A stretch of 15,540 nucleotides of DNA, from positions 1 to 15,540 of the forward strand of contig CAZVEE010000084.1 of assembly GCA_964625525.1 (NCBI GenBank), written 5' to 3'. The position numbers and the translations under genes are program-made. The stretch is from CAZVEE01 sp964625525. GTDB lineage: Bacteria > Pseudomonadota > Alphaproteobacteria > JAJFIK01. Under the pieces are notes generated by a model. It made no database searches. It had not been told where the DNA came from and saw only the letters and a program-made list of their open reading frames with translations. Shown here piece by piece: positions 1 through 6,668 of this stretch (the first letter of the stretch is position 1; every line of letters starts with the position of its first letter).

Positions 1-269
1 TGATCTTCGAAGAGTTCAAGGGCACCGGCAACTCGGAAATCGTCCTGGACCGGAAAGTGGCGGACAAACGGACGTTCCCGGCCATCGACATCCTCAAATC
101 GGGGACCCGTAAGGAAGAGTTGCTGGTGGAGAAGGCCGATCTGGCCAAGGTCTATGTCCTGCGCCGCATCTTGTCGCCCATGGGCACAGTGGATGCCATC
201 GAATTCCTGATCGACAAATTGCGCCAGACCAAGCGCAACCAGGACTTCTTCGATTCCATGAACACCTGA
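1..269 (+). CDS. rho: Transcription termination factor Rho, C-terminal fragment
   Basis: The reading frame enters at base 3 and ends with TGA at 267-269, giving about 88 residues of the C-terminal end of Rho, the hexameric RNA-dependent ATPase that releases RNA polymerase from untranslated transcripts. Visible family landmarks are the segment FKGTGNSE, then LDRKVADKRTFPAIDI and SGTRKEELL, followed by the closing helices with LRRILSPMGTVDAIEFL. These belong to the RecA-like ATPase domain. The gene begins outside the window, so no start can be chosen. In many alphaproteobacteria rho lies next to mnmE; here mnmE is on the same strand but about 6.9 kb further on. A strong hairpin terminator follows about 40 nt after the stop. 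Identification is near certain. Confidence 0.97.
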   Translation, partial: IFEEFKGTGNSEIVLDRKVADKRTFPAIDILKSGTRKEELLVEKADLAKVYVLRRILSPMGTVDAIEFLIDKLRQTKRNQDFFDSMNT

Positions 270-304
270 TCGGTGCGTCCAGCGGATCAGCGGATGACAT
301 CTTA

Positions 305-343
305 AAGAAAAAGCCGGGGGAACAGGGTCCACCCGGCTTTCTT
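305..343. terminator. Bidirectional intrinsic terminator between rho and the TPR gene
   Basis: The 9-bp arms AAAGCCGGG (310-318) and CCCGGCTTT (332-340) are perfect complements, and the loop contains a further short GGA/TCC pairing. On the plus strand the stem is followed by a short T-rich tail (TTTCTT). On the minus strand the tail is longer (TTTTTCTTT). It sits between the convergent stops of rho (269) and the minus-strand gene ending at 372, so it probably ends both transcripts and works best for the minus-strand one. Confidence 0.88.
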
Positions 344-371
344 GTGCGTGATCCATCCTATGTGAGGCGGA

Positions 372-1862
372 TCAGTTTGTTGGTTGCTCCGTGCTGTCCA
401 GCGCAGCACTATCGTCCGTGTCCGCCTCGTCATCCTCGGTCTCTGGTGCCGCATCATCGGGGCGTGCGGGCACGGCGAGCGGCTCATCAAGAGGCAGGCC
501 CCCTTCGGCTACCACGGCCACGGGTTCGTCCGCGTTGACCGCTCCATCTGGACCGATAGGGTCTGCCACCGGTTCAACCATGGTGGCCGTGCCGTCTGCC
601 ACCGGCGCAAAACCGAGCAGGCTTGCCACGCTGGGGACGGCCGAGGCAGCGTCGTCCACCGCGTCAGTCGTCGCCGGGGCCATATCGCCGTCAACGGGTG
701 CGGCATCGAAGCCAAAGGCGGCCCGGAGCTGCTCAGCCCGGGCGTCCGGAGATGGCCGGCGGCTGGCTTCCCATGCTTCGATGGGTGCGACCATTTCATC
801 GATATGAGCGGTGACGTCGGCTTGTGCGGGATCATGGGCCTCAATGCCATTGAGCCATTCCGCCAGACGACGGGCGGCGCGACCGCGCTCATTCCCGGTC
901 ATGCAGTCCTGGCCGCCCACTGCCGTGGCGGCGTCGGTGCCGTCGATGCCGTAGGCCGACACGAAGCCGGCGTCTGCGATGATCTGGTCACAATGGACGT
1001 CGGCCGCGGCTTCGGTCCGGTCTAGGATCGACAAGGCAAAGAGATTGGCGGCGACGCCATCTTCCCGGCCGAGCGTTTCGTTCAAGCTGAGGGCGGCACC
1101 GTAACTGGTCCGCGCGCCCTCGAAGTCCTGGGTCAGCTGTTGCTGACGGCCCAAGCGGCCAAGGGCGCGAGCCTCCAATTCGCTCTTGCCCTGGTGGCCG
1201 GCCAAACGCGCGGCGCGGTCAAAGGCCACTCGCGCGGCGCCGGACTTGTCCAAACGCTCATAAAGAGAGCCCAGCGCATACCAGATCTGTGGATTGGACG
1301 GATCATAAAGGCGCGCCCGCTCATAAAGGGTGAGAGCCCGTTGCGGATCGTCGGTGGCAGAGGCCTCGGCAGCTTTGAGGTACTGATCGGACGACGGGGT
1401 GACCGGCACCGGATCGGCGACAACCGGCGCCAGCGGTTCCGGTGTGGCGGCAGGTGTCGGTGGCAGGTCATGTTGGCTTGGCGCATCGAACGCAATGGCA
1501 TTGGGCGCGGTTTCCGACATGCGGATCATGGCCCGGGCCGCATCCAGTTTCGGAATGCCCGACAGTGCCGTCATTTGCTGCACGCTTTGCTGCATTTGCG
1601 GAGAAACGAACAAGGCACTGAGGGACAGTACCAGTCCGGTGGCCACCACAAGGCGTCCCATATGCGGGCGCATCCGTTGCCAAAGGCCGCTGCGCGCATC
1701 AACCGGATGGGTCAAGGACCGTACCGCCGGGTGCAGCATGAGCGCCAGGCCCACAATCACCACAGCGACGCTCAGCCAGACTACCAGGGTCCAAGCCCAA
1801 GCGGTGAAATACGGCGCGGCCATCGCCGCGACCACATGCATCCAGGCGCCGATTTGATTCAT
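372..1862 (-). CDS. Two-helix membrane protein with TPR-like region and acidic tail, function unknown
   Basis: I do not recognise a named family. The 496-residue product starts with ATG at 1862, preceded by a G-rich stretch (GGGGGGA) that could act as a weak ribosome binding site. Two hydrophobic helices are visible at about residues 20-43 and 70-87. The loop between them is rich in Arg and His, so by the positive-inside rule that loop is cytoplasmic and the rest of the protein is periplasmic (inference). A Pro/Ala-rich linker follows. Residues of about 155-260 read as TPR-like helices, for example the segment with ALTLYERARLYDPSNP and then WYALGSLYERLDKSGAA. Two cysteines lie further on, at about residues 280-315. 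The last 120 or so residues are low-complexity, rich in Ala, Pro, Asp and Glu. It is apparently a single-gene unit. A scaffold or assembly role is possible but not shown. Confidence 0.85.
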   Translation of the reverse strand: MNQIGAWMHVVAAMAAPYFTAWAWTLVVWLSVAVVIVGLALMLHPAVRSLTHPVDARSGLWQRMRPHMGRLVVATGLVLSLSALFVSPQMQQSVQQMTALSGIPKLDAARAMIRMSETAPNAIAFDAPSQHDLPPTPAATPEPLAPVVADPVPVTPSSDQYLKAAEASATDDPQRALTLYERARLYDPSNPQIWYALGSLYERLDKSGAARVAFDRAARLAGHQGKSELEARALGRLGRQQQLTQDFEGARTSYGAALSLNETLGREDGVAANLFALSILDRTEAAADVHCDQIIADAGFVSAYGIDGTDAATAVGGQDCMTGNERGRAARRLAEWLNGIEAHDPAQADVTAHIDEMVAPIEAWEASRRPSPDARAEQLRAAFGFDAAPVDGDMAPATTDAVDDAASAVPSVASLLGFAPVADGTATMVEPVADPIGPDGAVNADEPVAVVAEGGLPLDEPLAVPARPDDAAPETEDDEADTDDSAALDSTEQPTN

Positions 1863-1990
1863 GTCGTTTCCCCCCGGAGACGGGCCGAGTGTTGAAAGAT
1901 GACGCAGTATGACTCTAACTCGACAGGCGCAAAAGGGGCAGGGGGAATTCCCCCTTCACGCCAGAGCAGATCGTCTCGACCGGTTGACCG
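1863..1990. other. Intergenic region with a perfect GC-rich palindrome
   Basis: These 128 nt separate the SDR stop from the TPR gene start, both on the minus strand. The palindrome AGGGGGAATTCCCCCT occupies 1940-1955, about 78 nt upstream of the TPR start codon. Read on the minus strand it is a 6-bp stem with an AATT loop, followed closely by CCCCTTTT. It could therefore be a weak terminator for the propeller-SDR operon or a protein binding site. I found no convincing -35/-10 pair for the TPR gene here. Confidence 0.5.
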
Positions 1991-2800
1991 TCACACCGAA
2001 ACCAGGCCAGCGCGGATGGCGTCAGCCCGTTCAAGGAAGACCGTTTCCGTATCAGCCTCTGTGGCGCAGACCAAATAGCCGCCATCGGCCGCCACGCTGC
2101 GCTCGATATGGGGCCACATGACATCCGGCCCTTTGGCGGCGCGCCAAGGATCGGCAATGGCCGGATCCATCCGCACCGGGCCGCCGAACCGCTCGGGCCG
2201 GGCCCGCGCGCCGTCCCAGATATCCGTATTGAGAAGTCCTGGACATAAGATGGTGGTGGCAATGCCGTCGGCGGCCAGTTCTCCGCGCAGGGCTTCCGCT
2301 ACGGCAAGTGTGCCGTGCTTCGTCGCCGCGTAGAGGGGAAACGGTCCAGCCGGGGCCCTTAAAGCAGCTGTTGAGGCCGTGATGCCCACATGACATGGGC
2401 CGGCCGCAGTATCCAGAAGAGGGCGAAACGCCTGGGCCGTCCAGATGGCGCCCAAGACATTCACCCCATAGGCCCAGGTCACCGCTCGGGGAGAACCGGT
2501 GAGAAGGGGCGCGCCCACACCGACACCAGCATTGATCCATAGCAGAGCCAGAGACTCACCACGATTGGCCAGGTCTTGGGCGGCGGCCACACAGGCCTCT
2601 CGGTCGCTGACGTCAAAGACAACAGGAAACGCAGCCGCGCCGATATCAGCGGCGACGCGCTCGGCTGCATCGGCCCGAATGTCTTGAACGCAGACACGCA
2701 GTCCTGCCGCGGCAAAGCCCCGTGCGAGCATGGCGCCGATCCCGTCCCCGGCGCCCGTCACCAAGGCCAGCCGGCCCGCATAGGCTGTCAGATCAGTCAT
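1991..2800 (-). CDS. Short-chain dehydrogenase/reductase (SDR), probably NAD-linked
   Basis: This 269-residue protein has all the landmarks of a classical SDR oxidoreductase. They are the nucleotide-binding TGAGDGIG at 15-22, the NAGVG motif at 90-94, Asn114, and the catalytic Ser143 (in ITASTAA), Tyr157 and Lys161 (YAATK). Asp40 at the end of the second beta strand suggests preference for NAD(H) over NADP(H), by the known family rule. The substrate cannot be read from sequence. The start ATG overlaps the stop of the upstream propeller gene as ATGA (2797-2800), with a GAGG sequence 6 nt before it, so the two genes are surely co-transcribed and likely translationally coupled. The operon faces away from a TetR-type gene. 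The SDR class is certain; the specific reaction is unknown. Confidence 0.93.
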   Translation of the reverse strand: MTDLTAYAGRLALVTGAGDGIGAMLARGFAAAGLRVCVQDIRADAAERVAADIGAAAFPVVFDVSDREACVAAAQDLANRGESLALLWINAGVGVGAPLLTGSPRAVTWAYGVNVLGAIWTAQAFRPLLDTAAGPCHVGITASTAALRAPAGPFPLYAATKHGTLAVAEALRGELAADGIATTILCPGLLNTDIWDGARARPERFGGPVRMDPAIADPWRAAKGPDVMWPHIERSVAADGGYLVCATEADTETVFLERADAIRAGLVSV

Positions 2801-4137
2801 GGGATCCTCACCAGGTCATGGGCGCCGCGTTCGACCGCTTGGGTCACGCCTTGGCTGGTGAGCTGATCATCATCGGTAATGCTGAAGAAGTCGATGAAGC
2901 CGCGCTCGCGATCCCGTCCGGACCGGCGGTGGTAGACCGCAACCGCCAGATTGCGGCCGCTGCGGTCAAAGATGACATCTTCGGGCAGGATCCCCGCCTG
3001 ATAGAGACGGTCTTGTTCTTTAAGAGCGCCCGTGTCGGGATCCAATGTAAGCAGAGAGACGGAATAGCGTCGGCGCCCTTGCCAGGCAAAGAGCGGTGGT
3101 AACTCCGGCAGATAAGTCCGTTCCATATTGATTGTGGCGATCCGGGTCCCGTTGGGACTGATATCAAACCCTTCCGGTGAGCGGCCGACAGGGGCGCTTG
3201 AGATGATATCCGGCGCGCTATTATCTGTAGGCGGACGGAGTACGAAGAGCTTCCCCGGGCCTTGTGTGAGCATGAACAAAGTACTGTCCGCCCAATTGAC
3301 ATCTGTGACAATGAAGAAGGACCCGTCGGGCGTCCATTTGCCGACCGCAAGACGCCGTCCCAGATCCACGGATGGGCGGCCCAGTGACGTGACGGCGGTG
3401 GGAAGGCCCGCCGCATCCAGGCGAAGGCGGTAAAACTGAATGCGCCGGTTGGCCACGTTTACCGCGAGGGTGACCCCATCCGGGGCGACATGAATTGTCC
3501 GGATACGCTGTTCCTGATCATCAGTTTTGAAAGGCGGCTTGAGCGCGAACTGGCGCACCGCCCCGATGCGCCCATCGGCGGTGATCTCGGCCGTGACCAA
3601 TTCTGCGCCAGGGGTCTCGCTGCCCATCACGACGAAAGAGTGGTTCGTGGCGAACTCCACGGACTGAAGATTAAGACCGATGCCGTCGCGGCTGTCCGTG
3701 AGTGTCAACGCGCCGGGATCCACACGGTAAAGGGCGAGACGTGTACCACTGGGAAAGTCCGTGTAGACATTATCATAGGCGTCGATCTCTGCCGGTGGCG
3801 GGCCACGAGTTTCAACAACGGCGGCGAACCGTCCTGTATCGGATCGATCGACCACTTGCGGCCAAGAAATCACGGAATTGGAGGCTGGTATAGTGGCCGT
3901 GACCGCGCCGTTTTCCAGCAGGGTCAAGGCATCTTGCGCATCCGGCAGCGGCTCCAGCTGACCGTCCGCATAGGCGGTGGCAACCATGTCCGCATCCGAG
4001 ACCGCTAGAAAAGGCGCATCAAAACGGCCGGGTTGGTTTGCGAGGCCGGGATCATCATTGGCGAAGTCGCCCAAGGCGGCATAAGCCGCCACAATCGCCA
4101 GCACAAGACCGGCAAATCCCCATAGGATCCAACGCAT
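2797..4137 (-). CDS. Membrane-anchored beta-propeller (lactonase/WD40-like) protein, function unknown
   Basis: The 446-residue product begins with ATG at 4137, preceded by GGAG with 8-nt spacing. An N-terminal hydrophobic helix at about residues 3-23 is either a signal anchor or a signal peptide, placing the rest outside the cytoplasm (inference). The body is a chain of beta-propeller-like repeats with typical turns such as HVAPDGVTLAV, KWTPDGSFFIV, DISPNGTRIAT and DRSGRNLAV, resembling YncE/lactonase-type propellers. I cannot name a catalytic residue, so enzyme activity is not claimed; binding or scaffolding is equally possible. It is the first gene of a two-gene operon with the SDR, sharing an ATGA junction. 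It is divergent from the TetR-type gene, whose likely operator lies just upstream, so repression by that protein is the simplest model. Confidence 0.85.
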   Translation of the reverse strand: MRWILWGFAGLVLAIVAAYAALGDFANDDPGLANQPGRFDAPFLAVSDADMVATAYADGQLEPLPDAQDALTLLENGAVTATIPASNSVISWPQVVDRSDTGRFAAVVETRGPPPAEIDAYDNVYTDFPSGTRLALYRVDPGALTLTDSRDGIGLNLQSVEFATNHSFVVMGSETPGAELVTAEITADGRIGAVRQFALKPPFKTDDQEQRIRTIHVAPDGVTLAVNVANRRIQFYRLRLDAAGLPTAVTSLGRPSVDLGRRLAVGKWTPDGSFFIVTDVNWADSTLFMLTQGPGKLFVLRPPTDNSAPDIISSAPVGRSPEGFDISPNGTRIATINMERTYLPELPPLFAWQGRRRYSVSLLTLDPDTGALKEQDRLYQAGILPEDVIFDRSGRNLAVAVYHRRSGRDRERGFIDFFSITDDDQLTSQGVTQAVERGAHDLVRIP

Positions 4138-4157
4138 GATTGTTGCTCCACCTGACG

Positions 4158-4181
4158 AAACGAAAATGAACCTTTTCGTTT
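4158..4181. promoter_or_regulatory. Probable TetR operator (inverted repeat) in the divergent promoter
   Basis: A perfect 9-bp inverted repeat, AAACGAAAA - 6 nt - TTTTCGTTT, lies between the divergent starts of the propeller gene (4137) and the TetR gene (4213). Its size and place are typical for an autoregulating TetR-type repressor. A TTGACA hexamer on the minus strand (4210-4205), with a poor -10 candidate CATTCT (4187-4182) 17 nt further on, would put the propeller-operon start site near or within the palindrome. TAGAAT at 4181-4186 is a possible -10 for tetR, without a good -35. Confidence 0.72.
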
Positions 4182-4204
4182 AGAATGGGAGCGCGCGCGT
4201 AAGG

Positions 4205-4210
4205 TGTCAA
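4205..4210 (-). promoter_or_regulatory. Perfect TTGACA -35 hexamer for the propeller-SDR operon
   Basis: The minus-strand sequence reads TTGACA, a perfect sigma70-class -35 box, about 68-73 nt upstream of the propeller start codon. It overlaps the region just before the tetR ATG. The -10 at the expected distance (CATTCT) is weak, so this is a candidate promoter only. Confidence 0.45.
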
Positions 4211-4212
4211 TC

Positions 4213-4833
4213 ATGACTGTGGATGCGTTTCGACAAAATCGGTCTGCGGCGAAGCGAGTGGCGATTCTCAATGCGGCTTTGGCGCTGTTTCGCCGGGATG
4301 GGTTTTCCCGTGCGGTGATGGAGGACATTGCGCGCGAGGCGGAAGTGTCGACGGCGACGCTCTATCGTCACTTTTCGTCGAAAGAGGCCCTGTTCGAAGC
4401 GGTGGCGCTCGACAGCCTGGCGGCGATGGAACCAGTGCTTCAGCAGACCGGCGGCGCACCGGCCGAGCGGTTGCGCGACCTGGCGCGAGCCTATGCGCTC
4501 TTGTTGGCCCGGCCAGAGACCCGGGGCGTCATTCGGATGCTGATTGCGGAGACGGGTGCTGGCGGGGCGTTGGCTGAGCGCTTCTACGGATCCGTCAAGA
4601 CGCGAGTCATAGGGGCTTTCGTTTCGGCTTTGGAGGCAGCGGCTGAGGCGGGTGTGGTGCGGTTTGATGGGCCGGGCGAACCCGTGGCTGGCCAGCTTCA
4701 AGGCATGATCGAACATGCCACACTGATGCGAGGTCTCATTCTGGGCGATCATGCGCCGGGAGTGGCTGAGCCAGAGGCATTGGCGGATGCGGCTTTAGCG
4801 ACCTGGCTGGCGCGTTACGGCAGCGCGCCTTAA
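4213..4833 (+). CDS. TetR/AcrR-family transcriptional regulator
   Basis: This is a one-component repressor of about 206 residues. The N-terminal DNA-binding domain covers about residues 12-58. It shows the family pattern: a helix with ILNAALALFRRDGF, then MEDIAREAEVSTATLYRHF and the SKEALFEAV continuation. The C-terminal ligand and dimer domain is all-helical and variable, so the inducer cannot be guessed. I chose ATG at 4213 because AAGG lies 8 nt upstream; an in-frame GTG at 4204 lacks a ribosome binding site. The gene is divergent from the propeller-SDR operon, with a perfect inverted repeat between them, so it probably represses both that operon and itself. Its TAA stop overlaps the TAA of the convergent quinone oxidoreductase gene in a TTAA tetranucleotide, leaving no terminator between them. 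Confidence 0.95.
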   Translation: MTVDAFRQNRSAAKRVAILNAALALFRRDGFSRAVMEDIAREAEVSTATLYRHFSSKEALFEAVALDSLAAMEPVLQQTGGAPAERLRDLARAYALLLARPETRGVIRMLIAETGAGGALAERFYGSVKTRVIGAFVSALEAAAEAGVVRFDGPGEPVAGQLQGMIEHATLMRGLILGDHAPGVAEPEALADAALATWLARYGSAP

Positions 4834-5804
4834 GGCAAGAGCACGGTCGCGCCCGTGGTTTGACGTGCTTCCAAATCGCGATGGGCTTGAGCGGCGTCGG
4901 CCAAGGGATAGGTCTGATCGATACGGATGCTGACCGCGCCCTTGAGGACCATGAAGAACAGATCTTCTGCCGTGCGCCGCAGGTCCTCCGGCGTCATGGT
5001 GTAATGAAACAGTGTCGGTCGGGTGAGGAACAAGGAGCCTTTTTGCGCCAGCAGTGCCGGCTCAAAGGCGGGCACGGCGCCCGAGGCATTGCCGAAGCTG
5101 ACCATGGTGCCCAACGGCGCCAGGCAATCCAACGACATCTCCCACGTGTCTTTGCCGACGCCGTCATAGACCACGGGCACGCCGCGACCGTCGGTGATCT
5201 CTTTCACCCGGGCCACCACATCCTCGCTGCGATAGAGAATGGGATAGTCGCAGCCATGGGCTTTGGCCAATGCGGCCTTGTCCTCGGAGCCGACCGTCCC
5301 GATGACCGTGGCGCCCAGATGCTTGGCCCACTGGCAGGCGATCAAACCGACGCCGCCGGCAGCCGCGTGAATGAGCACAGTATCGCCAGGCTGCACCACA
5401 TAGGTCCGGCGCACGAGATATTGCACCGTCATGCCTTTGAGCATGATCGCCGCGGCGGTGCGGTCATCAATGCCGTCGGGTACTTTGGTGATCCGATCGG
5501 CTGCGCAAAGGGCTGCTTCGCTGTAGGCACCCAGAGGACCGGTGCCATAAGCGACCCGGTCACCAGGTTTGAGGGTCGTCACGCCATCACCGATGGCCTC
5601 GACCACGCCGGCGGCCTCGAGACCCAGACCGCTGGGCAGCGGGACGGGATAAAGGCCAGAGCGATGATAAGTGTCGATGTAGTTCAAGCCCACGGCTGTA
5701 TGACGCACCAGAACCTGGCCCGGTCCCGGTGCGCCAACCGAGATGTCGCTCCAGGTCATGACGTCCGGGCCGCCGGTGCGGTCGATACGGATGGCTTTGG
5801 TCAT
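4830..5804 (-). CDS. qorA: NADPH:quinone oxidoreductase, zinc-independent MDR family
   Basis: The 324-residue product matches the QOR/zeta-crystallin branch of the medium-chain dehydrogenase superfamily, whose members reduce quinones or other activated carbonyls with NADPH. Visible features are the N-terminal GroES-like fold with VGLNYIDTYHRSGLYP (about 38-53), GLEAAGVVEAIG (61-72) and KPGDRVAY (79-86). The Rossmann nucleotide-binding motif AAAGGVG is at 147-153, and the usual zinc ligands are absent. Length equals that of typical QorA proteins. The start ATG is preceded by AGGAG. It follows the dienelactone hydrolase gene by 27 nt on the same strand, so the two form a likely operon. The stop shares TTAA with the convergent tetR gene. 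The family is certain; the physiological quinone or enone substrate is not known. Confidence 0.94.
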   Translation of the reverse strand: MTKAIRIDRTGGPDVMTWSDISVGAPGPGQVLVRHTAVGLNYIDTYHRSGLYPVPLPSGLGLEAAGVVEAIGDGVTTLKPGDRVAYGTGPLGAYSEAALCAADRITKVPDGIDDRTAAAIMLKGMTVQYLVRRTYVVQPGDTVLIHAAAGGVGLIACQWAKHLGATVIGTVGSEDKAALAKAHGCDYPILYRSEDVVARVKEITDGRGVPVVYDGVGKDTWEMSLDCLAPLGTMVSFGNASGAVPAFEPALLAQKGSLFLTRPTLFHYTMTPEDLRRTAEDLFFMVLKGAVSIRIDQTYPLADAAQAHRDLEARQTTGATVLLP

Positions 5805-5831
5805 GGTCGTGCTCCTGAAGCGTGATCTGAA

Positions 5832-6530
5832 TTAGGCCAGATACTGTTTGAAGAATGTGGCGGTCCGCTCATTGGCCAGGGTTGCGGCGCCGGCATCATA
5901 GGGGGCGCCGCCGACGCGGGCGAAAGCGTGATCCTGACCGGCATAACTATGGACCGTCACCTGAGCGTGGTCCGCGAGGCCGGCTTTGATTTCGGCTTGG
6001 GCGTCGGCCGGGACGAATTCATCGTTCTCGGCAATGTGCAGCATCAGCGGTTTGGTGATGGCGGCCTTCTCATCCAGCTTCGTTTGGATGTTCACACCAT
6101 AGAAGCTGACCGATGCATCCGCGTCCGTGCGAGCGGCGGTGAGATAGGCAAGCAGACCACCAAGGCAGTATCCTACAGCCCCAACTTTCCCGCTGGACCC
6201 CTCCAGTGCGCGCAGTGTGTCGACGGTTGCGCCGATATCGACGAGACCTTTGTCCACGTCAAAGGCATTGAAGAGTTCAAAGGCGCGGCTCCAATCGGCT
6301 TCGCTCTGATCGCTCAGCTGGATGCCAGGCTCAAGGCGCCAGAACAGATCCGGACAGAGGGCCAGATATCCTTGCGCCGCGAGATCATCACAAACGCTGC
6401 GCATGACCGCGTTCACGCCAAAAATCTCCTGGATCACAACGATGCCTGGGCCTGTGCCTGATGCTGGTTTGGCCAGGTAGCCGCCAAAGGAGCCGTCCGG
6501 ACCCTTGATGGTGATGTCGCTGGCGCTCAT
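5832..6530 (-). CDS. Dienelactone hydrolase family protein
   Basis: This is a cytoplasmic alpha/beta hydrolase of 232 residues. The start is ATG at 6530 because AGGAGG lies 8 nt upstream and the product then begins directly with the domain; a longer frame from a TTG at 6674 has no support. The dienelactone hydrolase residues are all present: Glu35 (in IQEIFG), nucleophile Cys122 (GYCLGG), Asp170 (ENDEFVP) and His201 (GQDHAF). Each is within one position of the Glu36/Cys123/Asp171/His202 set known from the Pseudomonas enzyme. Classical members open dienelactone in chlorocatechol breakdown, but no other catechol-pathway gene is nearby, so a broader carboxylesterase role is likely here. It is followed after 27 nt by the quinone oxidoreductase gene and is probably co-transcribed with it. 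Confidence 0.94.
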   Translation of the reverse strand: MSASDITIKGPDGSFGGYLAKPASGTGPGIVVIQEIFGVNAVMRSVCDDLAAQGYLALCPDLFWRLEPGIQLSDQSEADWSRAFELFNAFDVDKGLVDIGATVDTLRALEGSSGKVGAVGYCLGGLLAYLTAARTDADASVSFYGVNIQTKLDEKAAITKPLMLHIAENDEFVPADAQAEIKAGLADHAQVTVHSYAGQDHAFARVGGAPYDAGAATLANERTATFFKQYLA

Positions 6531-6668
6531 ATGCTGATCCTCCTGAATGATGCGATGGGAAAGCGGGACTCCGATGGCCTTGCGGGTGTAAGACGGGCCT
6601 CTGGCCATTGGCAGTGGAGAGGTGATCTTAAGACGTGTCGGATCACACATTGCGGCGGGCTGCGCGGG

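Noticed and set aside
384..1025. Long open frame on the plus strand opposite the TPR gene (also 1140-1895)
   Set aside because: It is antisense to a protein with clear helices and TPR-like repeats; its translation is rich in Cys, His and Arg without domains and it has no ribosome binding site.
4204..4212. GTG at 4204 as the start of the TetR gene
   Set aside because: No ribosome binding site precedes it; AAGG is correctly spaced for ATG 4213 and would lie partly inside the GTG-initiated frame.
4860..5825. Long plus-strand frame opposite the quinone oxidoreductase gene
   Set aside because: It is a shadow of the QorA frame, whose family motifs are unmistakable; the antisense product resembles nothing.
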